From: Sutterella sp.
Lineage (GTDB): Bacteria; Pseudomonadota; Gammaproteobacteria; Burkholderiales; Burkholderiaceae_F
DNA length: 5,722 nt
Direction: 5' to 3'
Assembly: GCA_019410445.1 (NCBI GenBank)
Contig: DXSO01000113.1
Location: 1-5,722, forward strand
Below are positions 1 through 5,676 of this stretch, one piece after another. A model generated the notes under the pieces. The model searched no databases, was not told where the DNA came from, and saw nothing but the letters and a program-made list of their open reading frames with translations. A program made the translations under genes and the position numbers. Position 1 is the first letter of the stretch; each line of letters opens with the position of its first letter.

Positions 1-870
1 ATTCTTGAGCAAGAGATTCGTGCACGAATTGTAAAGCGCGTCGGGAATCGTCGTGAATGGGGCGATTGGGCCGAAGATGTTGGAAAAATTTGTCAGCTAC
101 AAATTAAGCACATCAACGATGTGCTTAAGGACCCAACAAAAACAAAATCCAGAGAAGCATTTGAGTCTTTTAAGAAAGAGCTCAAAGCGACGTTGAACGA
201 CAGTTTGACAGACGATGAAATCGTCGAGATGCTTGGACAGCACGTCGTCACGCAGCCTATTTTGGATGCGCTGTTCACTATCCAAACAAGTGAAGGAACG
301 TCTTACGAATTCTCGAAGCAGAATCCTATCGCTATTGCGATGACATCCATGATGGATTCCCTTGATAAGGAATCTATGAGGTTGGCGACCAAGTCTCTTG
401 AGGATTTTTATCGATCTGTCCGGAATCGCACAAGGACAATTAAAACTTCGGCAGATCGTCAGTTACTGATTAAAGAGCTCTTCGAAAAATTCTTCAAGGC
501 AGCCTTCCCCAAGCAACAAGAAAAACTTGGGATTGTCTATACCCCGATCGAAATTGTCGACTTCATTAATCAGTCAGTGGCTGACCTACTGAAGAAGGAA
601 TTCAACTGCAGTATTGCGGATGACGGCATTCACATTCTTGATCCGTTTTCAGGAACTGGCACCTTCATTGCACGGTTGATGCAAAGCGGCTTGATCCCAA
701 CGGACCGATTGCCAAACAAGTTCGAGCATGAACTTCATGCGAATGAAATCGTTCCGTTGGCATATTACGTTGCCTCAATGAATATCGAAGGGGTCTTCCA
801 TGAGCTCTGCCCGAATGAGGTGTACCCCAATGAACGTCATCGTTCCGGATGCACACGGCGACTGGTTTAA
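1..870 (+). CDS. Type ISP restriction-modification enzyme, internal fragment ending at a frameshift
   Basis: The open frame runs in from the left edge, so the start and the nuclease and helicase domains lie outside the window. Numbering from base 1, residues 1-170 are a helical linker like the helicase-methyltransferase coupler of LlaGI/LlaBIII-type proteins. VYTPIEIVDF (about 179-188) matches methyltransferase motif X. DPFSGTGTF (214-222) is motif I, the S-adenosylmethionine binding loop of N6-adenine methyltransferases. ELHANEI (about 244-250) fits the next acidic motif. Homology stops near NIEGVFHELCPNE, and the last dozen residues (to RRLV) are out-of-frame read-through of the downstream part. 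The family normally continues into an NPPY catalytic motif and a target-recognition domain. Without them this product could not methylate or recognise DNA. Family assignment is confident; that the gene is non-functional is an inference from the missing NPPY. Confidence 0.85.
   Translation: MLEQEIRARIVKRVGNRREWGDWAEDVGKICQLQIKHINDVLKDPTKTKSREAFESFKKELKATLNDSLTDDEIVEMLGQHVVTQPILDALFTIQTSEGTSYEFSKQNPIAIAMTSMMDSLDKESMRLATKSLEDFYRSVRNRTRTIKTSADRQLLIKELFEKFFKAAFPKQQEKLGIVYTPIEIVDFINQSVADLLKKEFNCSIADDGIHILDPFSGTGTFIARLMQSGLIPTDRLPNKFEHELHANEIVPLAYYVASMNIEGVFHELCPNEVYPNERHRSGCTRRLV
810..840 (+). other. Deletion/frameshift junction within the type ISP gene
   Basis: Upstream of here the type ISP protein is read in the frame starting at base 1. 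From about 830 onward the family sequence is found only in the frame starting at base 2. The last family-like residues before the junction are NIEGVFHELCPNE and the first after it are VIVPDAHGDWF. In full-length relatives these segments are separated by a stretch I remember as roughly 230-250 residues that contains the NPPY motif. Hence both a loss of several hundred base pairs and a shift of frame. No transposon end or long repeat is visible at the join. A chimeric or misassembled sequence cannot be excluded. Confidence 0.7.
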
Positions 871-2158
871 TCAGCGTGATGATTCGTTTTCCCACTTCAT
901 GCGCTTAGATGGCAAGAAAGCTAAAGAACCTGCCATTTTCAAAAATTTTTCATTAGGTGTCGCAACTGGTCGAGATGCTTGGTGCTATAACTTTAGTAAA
1001 AATAAGTTATCGCATAATATTCAACGATTAATCGATAATTACGAAAAAGCACGCCTTAAATCATTAGAAAGTGAAAATTTTGTTTTGACTAGAAATCCAA
1101 CAGAAATTAGTTGGAATAGTAATCTTGAGCAAAGATTAAAGAAAAATGCAAAAATAAAATTTGAAAATAGCGCATTGTGCAAATCATTCTACAGGCCTTT
1201 CATTCCATCAAATCTATACTTTCATGTTGATCTAGTCGCTCGACGCTATCAATTAGCTAGCATCTTTCCAAACAATTCGATCGAAAATTTAACCATTTGT
1301 TCATCTGGGGTAGACAATCTGGTCATCTGCATCAATCAGAATGCAAAGGATGCTGGGCAAATAGCCTTGATGACAGATCACATTGCTGATCTGCACTTCA
1401 ATGGTGACACTCAATGTTTTCCGCGTTGGCTTCCCGGCGAACAATCTAAGGCAGCAGAAGACACACTCGACTTCGGCGAACCGAGTGAGATGCCGAGCGG
1501 CTTCTCTCAGGAGGCACTGCCGCACTTCCAGGCTGCATATCCGGGCAAACCGATCACCGAAGATGATCTCTTTTACTATATCTACGGCATCCTTCATTCT
1601 GAGGATTACCGAACGCGCTACGCCAACAATCTGATGAAGGAGCTGCCGCGCATTCCGCGTGTCGCCACCTACGAGCAGTTCATGGCCTTTGTCGAGGCCG
1701 GTCAGGAGCTCGCTCGGTTGCACGTGCACTTTGAAGATGTTGCGCCATACGCCGGCGTCAAATTTGAGTACACGAAGGTCGGGCAGCCGTCCTACCGCGT
1801 GACGCAGATGAAGTGGGGCAAGATCAAGGGGAAGACCGGCAATGCGGCCAAGGACAAGACCACGCTGATCTACAACGATTGGATCACCGTGAAGAACATC
1901 CCGCTTGAAGCGCAGGAGTATGTCGTTAACAAGAAATCGGCGCTCGATTGGGTGGTGGAACGCGCTTGCGTCAGCATCGACAAAGCTTCCGGCATCGTGA
2001 ACGACTTCAACGACTACGCGGCCGAGATGGGCAGCGAACGCTACCCGTTGGACCTCTTCCTGAAGGTCATCACGGTCAGCCTGGAAACGATGAAGATCGT
2101 AAAGGCCCTACCTAAGATCGAAATCCATCAGTTAGATAAAGAGGCATCTGTTGACTGA
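830..2158 (+). CDS. Type ISP restriction-modification enzyme, C-terminal specificity fragment
   Basis: This is the C-terminal part of the same enzyme, in the frame +1 to the upstream part. Recognisable family segments, numbered from the ATG at 830, are PDAHGDWFNQRDDSF (6-20), SLGVATGRDAWCYNF (41-55), LFYYIYGILHSEDYR (247-261) and DWVVER (373-378). Together they match the target-recognition and C-terminal specificity domain of LlaGI/LlaBIII-type proteins, which reads the asymmetric DNA site. There are no methyltransferase catalytic motifs. The frame is open from an ATG at 800, but residues before 830 do not look like the family. The ATG at 830 has GAGGTG seven bases upstream, so translation could initiate there by chance. 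Most likely it is the 3' half of a pseudogene rather than an independent gene. Bases about 941-1330 are much more AT-rich than the rest, suggesting exchange of the specificity segment. A terminator follows the stop codon. Confidence 0.8.
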   Translation: MNVIVPDAHGDWFNQRDDSFSHFMRLDGKKAKEPAIFKNFSLGVATGRDAWCYNFSKNKLSHNIQRLIDNYEKARLKSLESENFVLTRNPTEISWNSNLEQRLKKNAKIKFENSALCKSFYRPFIPSNLYFHVDLVARRYQLASIFPNNSIENLTICSSGVDNLVICINQNAKDAGQIALMTDHIADLHFNGDTQCFPRWLPGEQSKAAEDTLDFGEPSEMPSGFSQEALPHFQAAYPGKPITEDDLFYYIYGILHSEDYRTRYANNLMKELPRIPRVATYEQFMAFVEAGQELARLHVHFEDVAPYAGVKFEYTKVGQPSYRVTQMKWGKIKGKTGNAAKDKTTLIYNDWITVKNIPLEAQEYVVNKKSALDWVVERACVSIDKASGIVNDFNDYAAEMGSERYPLDLFLKVITVSLETMKIVKALPKIEIHQLDKEASVD

Positions 2159-2183
2159 TTAACCCCCGCACCGACAAGCGCTG

Positions 2184-2219
2184 AGCTCTATCTCTGATTC
2201 ATTTAGAGATAGAGCTTTT
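2184..2219 (+). terminator. Rho-independent terminator of the type ISP gene
   Basis: A perfect 12-bp stem, AGCTCTATCTCT (2184-2195) with AGAGATAGAGCT (2205-2216), encloses a 9-base loop and runs into TTTT (2216-2219) on the plus strand, 25 bases after the type ISP stop codon. On the minus strand the T-tract is missing, so it should mainly stop plus-strand transcription before the convergent DUF262 gene. It may still act weakly as a barrier to transcription from the other side, for which no better terminator is visible between 2220 and 2280. Confidence 0.8.
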
Positions 2220-2280
2220 GCCACTGAATCTCCGTCATCCTAGGAGCGCTTGCTTCGTTACTACCTGCGACAGGTTAGTT

Positions 2281-4107
2281 TCACAACTCAGCTTTCCCAG
2301 CAAGCTTCAAATATGCCGCTTTGATCATCTGCGCCATCAGAACGCGTCGAGCTTTCAGAAAGTCCTCATAAGTCATGTTTTCGATGGCTGATGGAATTGC
2401 ATTCATTTCGCAAGATTCAACAAACGCTTTCTCGCCGAGCCGATTGCGATACTCGAGCAAATATTCGGCCGGCGCTCTATCCGAAATTTCGATGTTTGAC
2501 TGATAATCAATGAATACAAAGTTCGCGACCTGATTGCAGTCGACCTTCTTATCAATGCCGATCGAATTGAGGTAGTTTTTCGGGAAGATGTGGTGCTTGT
2601 CGAAGGCGCGCTTCGAACCAGAGGAACCTACCGCCAGCAACGTCGCAACAGTGCTCGTACCGAGCCAAACCTGAGCACCAAGTACGATCTGCGAGGCGAC
2701 AAAAGCACACCATGTCGGAGCCTGCGTTGACGAAGTCTTAAGCTCGTCCGGCAAGGTAATTTCAAAATAGCTCTCTGTGAAGCGCGTCGCTATGAATCCG
2801 TCAATGTACGCAAGGAAGTCTTCTGGCGTGCTGCAATTTTTGAGTTCGGCAAGCTGTCCCTCAAACATGGTTTCGGATGAACCGCTGTAAGTAGCATTGA
2901 CCGTCACAGTGAAAATGTACCGAGTGAGCGCGTGGCGTAACTTGTTGGCTGAAATGCCAAACTTATACTTGCCAAGAAGGTAGAGCGCGTAGCTGTAAAT
3001 GACCGCGTTGTCGGAAGAGATCAGCGATTCATTGATGTAACCGGCAGCCGGGAAGAGATTGAGGAATTCGTGCCAGTTGTTCAGGTTCGTAACCTTTTCC
3101 ATGGCATCACGAAATTTTGTCAAATTCTCTTCTTGCGTCTTCTTTGTCGTCTTGCCTGTCGTCAAATCGCGACCGCGCATAAGCATGTAAGCGTACTTCA
3201 GACGCGCGCGATCGAATCCGAGCGCAACTGCAGCGCGAATCAGATGTGAGGGTTCCGGTTTGATAATATGGTTGTACGCCGACTTATCCTTCGGCACTCG
3301 AGCCGATTCACAGAATTGCGAAATCTTCCAGTGAATGTCATTGTCGTAGACAGCAAGCAACGTTTCGATGAAGTTTTTCTCCAGTAGCTTCTGACCGCCA
3401 GAATTCACTCGAACAAAGATTTCTGCAACGTCTTCCTCTGAGGCCGTTCGGTCAATCGATACGACCGGCAGGTTATAGTTACGCAAGCCCAAGAGCTTAT
3501 TGATGTTGTTGTAGACGACTGCCTGCTCTTCCGTTGTCAGCAACGCTAGTCCCTTCTTTTCATGCGAGGCATTCACGGCCGAATAGTATGCCTGGCAGAA
3601 CATAAAGACGCCGGTCGTCGGATTTTCCGCCGCAAGTTTATAGACTTCGGTAATGTCACTCACCCACTCCGGATCCTTTTCCGTAGCGCTGGTCCACACT
3701 TCAAACTGACCGATCTGCTTCCCATCATCAGCTTTGGCAAGTGGGTTGAAGCTAATACGAATACGACGGTCCCTGTAATCCTTGTCTTTGACGACGATGC
3801 CGTCCATAGCCGATAACAACGCCGTTAGACGCTGTTGTCCGTCAATCAGAAGACTTCGGACAGATCGAGTGCCGGACTTGGCAATGGCAGAAGATCGAGG
3901 TTTGGCATCGTAATCGTCGGGAAAATCCCAGAGCATGACGTAGCCAACAGGAAATCCCTTGTTCATCGAATCGAGCAAATTGCGAACCTTCGCATCTTCC
4001 CAAACAAACGGGCGCTGCAGATCTGGAAGCGCAATCTCACCGGATTCAATCTTTTGAAGAAGTTCGGCAACGCGGCTTGAATAAGTCGAAAACATTGAGC
4101 AGTCCAT
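2281..4107 (-). CDS. DUF262 / HNH restriction protein (GmrSD-, BrxU- or SspE-like)
   Basis: The protein has 608 residues, a normal length for single-chain members. The N-terminal DUF262 domain carries DLQRPFVW (29-36) and LLIDGQQRLTAL (86-97); DGQQR is the hallmark motif tied to nucleotide hydrolysis in GmrS- and SspE-type proteins. The middle is helical. The C-terminal domain contains KHHIFPKNYL (504-513), then N529 and N538 in the usual spacing, an HNH/DUF1524-type nuclease core. Members of this group act in the cytoplasm as modification-dependent restriction enzymes or as nuclease effectors that sense DNA backbone modification. The substrate here cannot be told from sequence. No internal stop is seen and the key motifs are present, so it is likely active. 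The first ATG (4105-4107) has no clear ribosome binding site; Met5 (4093-4095), giving MFSTYSSRVAELL, is an equally good start. It converges with the broken type ISP gene, which suggests a defence cluster. Confidence 0.88.
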   Translation of the reverse strand: MDCSMFSTYSSRVAELLQKIESGEIALPDLQRPFVWEDAKVRNLLDSMNKGFPVGYVMLWDFPDDYDAKPRSSAIAKSGTRSVRSLLIDGQQRLTALLSAMDGIVVKDKDYRDRRIRISFNPLAKADDGKQIGQFEVWTSATEKDPEWVSDITEVYKLAAENPTTGVFMFCQAYYSAVNASHEKKGLALLTTEEQAVVYNNINKLLGLRNYNLPVVSIDRTASEEDVAEIFVRVNSGGQKLLEKNFIETLLAVYDNDIHWKISQFCESARVPKDKSAYNHIIKPEPSHLIRAAVALGFDRARLKYAYMLMRGRDLTTGKTTKKTQEENLTKFRDAMEKVTNLNNWHEFLNLFPAAGYINESLISSDNAVIYSYALYLLGKYKFGISANKLRHALTRYIFTVTVNATYSGSSETMFEGQLAELKNCSTPEDFLAYIDGFIATRFTESYFEITLPDELKTSSTQAPTWCAFVASQIVLGAQVWLGTSTVATLLAVGSSGSKRAFDKHHIFPKNYLNSIGIDKKVDCNQVANFVFIDYQSNIEISDRAPAEYLLEYRNRLGEKAFVESCEMNAIPSAIENMTYEDFLKARRVLMAQMIKAAYLKLAGKAEL

Positions 4108-4131
4108 GCTGATTAGTGAACCCGGTATGCA

Positions 4132-4137
4132 ATTTTA
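4132..4137 (-). promoter_or_regulatory. Possible -10 box for the DUF262 gene
   Basis: On the minus strand TAAAAT lies 24 bases upstream of the first ATG of the DUF262 gene and matches five of six bases of TATAAT. I see no good -35 box at 16-19 bases. It could be a weak or activator-dependent promoter. The gene needs its own promoter because a strong minus-strand terminator (4296-4319) stands upstream. Confidence 0.3.
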
Positions 4138-4166
4138 CCGAGCAAAGAACAGAGACTCCTGAACCC

Positions 4167-4198
4167 CGAGCCCGAAAGGCTCGACCGCCTACGGCGGT
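4167..4198. repeat. Pair of short adjacent hairpins
   Basis: Two GC-rich perfect hairpins lie almost back to back: CGAGCC-CGAAA-GGCTCG (4167-4183) and ACCGCC-TAC-GGCGGT (4184-4198). They sit at the left edge of the larger inverted repeat 4196-4274 and with it fill the gap between the DUF262 gene and the terminator of the rha operon. Neither is followed by a T-tract on either strand, so they are not obvious terminators. Confidence 0.6.
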
Positions 4199-4274
4199 GG
4201 TTGTGGCGAACTTGGGCGAACGTGTATACGTTTCGCCCCAAGTTCGCGATCCTGCCCTAGCCACCACAACCACC
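4196..4274. repeat. Long two-part inverted repeat (stem-loop) between operons
   Basis: Outer arms GGTGGTTGTGG (4196-4206) and CCACAACCACC (4264-4274) are perfect complements. Inside them, CGAACTTGGG (4207-4216) pairs with CCCAAGTTCG (4237-4246). CGAA (4217-4220) pairs with TTCG (4232-4235), and CGT (4221-4223) with ACG (4228-4230), around loop GTAT. Only C4236 and T4231 are bulged. The inner 40-base unit is thus almost a perfect hairpin, and 17 unpaired bases (4247-4263) separate the two right arms. Function is unknown: candidates are a REP-like or small mobile element, a recombination site, or a structured RNA. No coding potential is evident. Confidence 0.65.
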
Positions 4275-4295
4275 CTCACCCCTCTGAGGACCATC

Positions 4296-4319
4296 AAAAA
4301 GTTTCCCGAGGAAACTTTT
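4296..4319 (-). terminator. Rho-independent terminator of the rha operon
   Basis: On the minus strand a perfect 10-bp stem, AAAAGTTTCC with GGAAACTTTT around loop TCG, ends in TTTTT (4300-4296). It starts nine bases after the stop codon of the 112-residue gene. This closes the transcript of the phage-type operon before the DUF262 gene. On the plus strand the same stem is followed by only four T (within the stem), so weak two-way action is possible. Confidence 0.85.
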
Positions 4320-4327
4320 CAGGGAGC

Positions 4328-4666
4328 TCACGTGTCGCTCAAAAAGGAGAACTCCAACTCCGACGGCGTCTCGTCCGTCGTGCATTCTGCGAGCGCTTCG
4401 CGAGCTCGGTACACGTACCGCTGCATGCCCGCGAGCAGTTCAAGGAGATTGGCCGCCACGACGCTGCCCTCTTCGAAGGCCTGGTCAGAAATGGCGCGAT
4501 GCAGCATGTCGATCGTAGCGTCGTTGAAGGCGATGATATGTCGATCCAGGTTGTCGATTCGCTCCGAAAGCACTTCGAGCTCGTCGCTCGTGAGTTCACG
4601 GCCATGCTGCTCGATGAAGGCGTACTCGTCGAACATCGGAAGGTTGGTGATTTCAGCTCTCATCAT
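4328..4666 (-). CDS. Small acidic helical protein of unknown function, coupled to rha
   Basis: The protein has 112 residues when started at the ATG at 4664-4666 (MMRAEITNLPMFDEYAF...). I do not recognise the family. It is rich in Glu, Asp, Leu and Ala and looks wholly alpha-helical, with a likely helix pair at about residues 28-60 (LTSDELEVLSERIDNLDRHI) and 66-95. There is no signal peptide, membrane segment or DNA-binding motif that I can see. The start is set by a strong GGGAGGT ribosome binding site five bases before it and by an ATGA overlap with the rha stop codon, so translation is probably coupled. Met2 (4661-4663) is an alternative start. A frame extended ten residues further upstream, to 4696, would bypass the ribosome binding site. 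Position suggests a phage or satellite accessory protein, perhaps acting with Rha. It is followed by a perfect terminator. Confidence 0.75.
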   Translation of the reverse strand: MMRAEITNLPMFDEYAFIEQHGRELTSDELEVLSERIDNLDRHIIAFNDATIDMLHRAISDQAFEEGSVVAANLLELLAGMQRYVYRAREALAECTTDETPSELEFSFLSDT

Positions 4667-5343
4667 TCGGCACCTCCCTGGCGAATACGATCCCAACGTG
4701 CCCTGGCTGCATTGCGCGCCTTGAGGCTGCGGCGGCGCTGCTTTTCCAACTCATCAGCATCACAAGATTCCTCAAGCGCCTGCTGAAACGCGTTGAGTGC
4801 AGCCTGCAGCTGCGGTCCCGACGCGGGCACCTTTTGAATGGTACCGACAACCTGCAGCACCGTGCCGATGGTCACGAGCTTGTCGCCCACGGTCTCCGCA
4901 TCCATTTGGCCGGAGAGCCCTCGTAGCACGTTTTCAGCAAGCGAATCTCCCGCGAACATAGTTCGCTCAGATTGCGTCGGAGGTAGGGCCTTGCTTTCAA
5001 GAAGAGTCTGCTGCCGGTTGAATTCGTCGATGTAGGCCCACTTGAATCTTGCGGCTTTCTCGCCGGTGTAGCCCATGACAAGAAACGTGAAACCGTCGCG
5101 TGTAAGGCGATAGGCCTTAGACTGAACTGTCGCACCGAAGTTATTGATGCGATCGAGCTGAATTTCAATGAAGTTATCGCGTCGCTCGCTCGGTAGCGAA
5201 ATCAGAATGTTTTCTATATCGCGTAGGACGTGATCGTGTCGCTTCTCAAAAACTTCTGCGATATTTGTCGATTCGACCGTAGCAACGCCATCGACAACGT
5301 CAACAACCGGCACATGCGTGCCTTGGTTAACCACTTTAAGCAT
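4663..5343 (-). CDS. Rha family phage regulatory protein
   Basis: This 226-residue protein has an N-terminal Rha (pRha) domain: KRHDHVLRDIENI (34-46), then YRLTRDGFTFLVMGYTG (78-94) and EKAARFKWAYIDEFN (95-109), the typical ending of this domain. Residues 113-226 are a separate, less familiar tail with a helical stretch and a very basic end (KQRRRSLKARNAARARW), which may bind nucleic acid. Rha proteins occur in lambdoid and P4/P1-related phages and prophages. In phage the gene interferes with growth in hosts lacking integration host factor and is itself controlled by that factor; its molecular action is poorly known. The start has AGGAG six bases before ATG. It is first in a two-gene operon behind a long structured leader whose inverted repeats cover this ribosome binding site. 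It marks 4328-5722 as prophage or satellite DNA. Confidence 0.9.
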   Translation of the reverse strand: MLKVVNQGTHVPVVDVVDGVATVESTNIAEVFEKRHDHVLRDIENILISLPSERRDNFIEIQLDRINNFGATVQSKAYRLTRDGFTFLVMGYTGEKAARFKWAYIDEFNRQQTLLESKALPPTQSERTMFAGDSLAENVLRGLSGQMDAETVGDKLVTIGTVLQVVGTIQKVPASGPQLQAALNAFQQALEESCDADELEKQRRRSLKARNAARARWDRIRQGGAE

Positions 5344-5430
5344 GGCAGTCTCCTGTGAATGATGAACCTCGTGCCCGTTTCTCAGGCGGGTGGGCGAGGC
5401 AACGCGGGTTGAGAAAACCGTTCACAGGGA

Positions 5431-5452
5431 CGGCCCCGCCGAAGCGGAACCG
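5431..5452 (-). promoter_or_regulatory. UUCG-tetraloop hairpin in the rha leader
   Basis: On the transcript strand CGGTTCCGC and GCGGGGCCG form a 9-bp stem with two G-U pairs, closed by the very stable C(TTCG)G tetraloop. It lies directly next to block B (5428-5410) and could hold that block open for pairing. There is no T-tract, so it is not a terminator. Confidence 0.6.
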
Positions 5453-5504
5453 CGTGCCTCTCCCATAAGTGGAGACTGCACCCAAGTGTTCGCAGTTATC
5501 GAAG

Positions 5505-5520
5505 TCCCCAAAATTGGGGA
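5505..5520. repeat. Short palindrome in the rha leader
   Basis: TCCCCAA-AA-TTGGGGA is a perfect 7-bp inverted repeat with a two-base centre. In RNA it makes a hairpin with a small loop; in DNA it could be an operator half-site pair. It sits between the attenuator-like terminator and block B of the leader. Confidence 0.45.
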
Positions 5521-5533
5521 GCTCGTCGAAAGC

Positions 5534-5571
5534 AAACAAAAATGCCGCAAAACACGCGGCACTCAAGTGCC
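5534..5571 (-). terminator. Attenuator-like terminator with overlapping alternative hairpin
   Basis: On the minus strand TGCCGC-GTGTTTT-GCGGCA (5561-5543) is followed by TTTTTGTTT (5542-5534), a good intrinsic terminator shape. Directly before it lies GGCACT-TG-AGTGCC (5571-5558). The two hairpins share four bases (5558-5561), so they cannot both form fully. The upstream one would act as an antiterminator, or, if the terminator forms, a short leader RNA is released. It stands about 190 bases ahead of rha. Confidence 0.6.
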
Positions 5572-5622
5572 TGTGATTTCGGGTTTCTCAGGCCCGGCCT
5601 CCGTCGCTTTCACGGAGGACTT
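5536..5622 (-). ncRNA. Candidate C4-like antisense RNA
   Basis: The first ~87 nt of the leader form a self-contained small-RNA unit: promoter, a 5' hairpin CCTCCGT/ACGGAGG (5618-5598), a helix GCCTG (5593-5589) with CAGGC (5573-5569) that presents block A in its loop, and a terminator-like hairpin (5561-5543) followed by TTTTTGTTT. Block A is complementary in two collinear pieces to block B, 160 bases downstream in the rha leader. Size, position ahead of a phage regulator and bipartite complementarity all fit the C4 antisense RNA of phages P1 and P7, which is processed from, and silences, its own operon transcript. Family membership is inferred from layout, not from a covariance search; exact ends are estimates. 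Confidence 0.6.
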
Positions 5623-5629
5623 GGTTGGA

Positions 5630-5659
5630 AGTATGCCTAGCGGCTGCTTGCATTGTCAA
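5630..5659 (-). promoter_or_regulatory. Sigma70-type promoter of the leader and rha operon
   Basis: On the minus strand a perfect TTGACA (5659-5654) is followed after 18 bases by CATACT (5635-5630), four of six matches to TATAAT. Transcription should start near A5622, four bases before the first hairpin of the leader. No other minus-strand promoter of similar quality is seen between here and rha. Confidence 0.7.
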
Positions 5660-5676
5660 GGCCGTTGGCTTGAATT

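Larger units (their letters stand above)
5344..5622 (-). promoter_or_regulatory. Structured leader of the rha operon with three mutually complementary blocks
   Basis: About 280 bases lie between the predicted transcription start (~5622) and the rha ATG. On the transcript strand block A is TGAGAAACCCG (5590-5580) plus TCACAGG (5576-5570). Block B is CCTGTGAACGGTTTTCTCA (5428-5410). Block C is TGAGAAAC (5384-5377) plus TTCACAGG (5359-5352), whose last three bases begin the rha AGGAG site. B can pair with A (10 of 11 plus 7 of 7 bases, small internal loop) or with C (8 of 8 plus 8 with one bulge), always collinear and antiparallel. Pairing B with C would hide the ribosome binding site. The leader also has hairpins at 5431-5452, 5459-5475 and 5505-5520. 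This is the architecture of phage immunity leaders (P1/P7 C4, satellite P4). Confidence 0.7.

Noticed and set aside
1301..1729. 142-codon minus-strand open frame
   Set aside because: It is antisense to the conserved C-terminal part of the type ISP gene, whose frame shows clear family motifs.
2263..2275. ACCTG-CGA-CAGGT hairpin as terminator of the DUF262 gene
   Set aside because: The stem is only five pairs and no T-tract follows on the minus strand, so it does not support a terminator call.
3562..4080. Two plus-strand frames of about 80 codons
   Set aside because: Both are antisense shadows of the DUF262 N-terminal domain, which contains the DGQQR motif in the other strand.
4238..4266. Possible tRNA 3' end or tRNA-derived attachment site (GTTCG…TCC…CCACCA)
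   Set aside because: It resembles a T-loop and CCA end by eye, but the T-stem bases do not pair and spacing to the CCA is wrong. The bases are better explained by the inverted repeat 4196-4274.
4116..4724. 202-codon plus-strand open frame
   Set aside because: It begins with GTG inside the upstream region of the DUF262 gene, reads through the inverted repeats and the terminator, and is then antisense to the well-supported 112-residue gene. The product is low-complexity and not protein-like.
4872..5168. 98-codon minus-strand frame inside rha
   Set aside because: It is an alternative frame of the Rha gene, whose own frame carries the conserved domain; there is no separate ribosome binding site.
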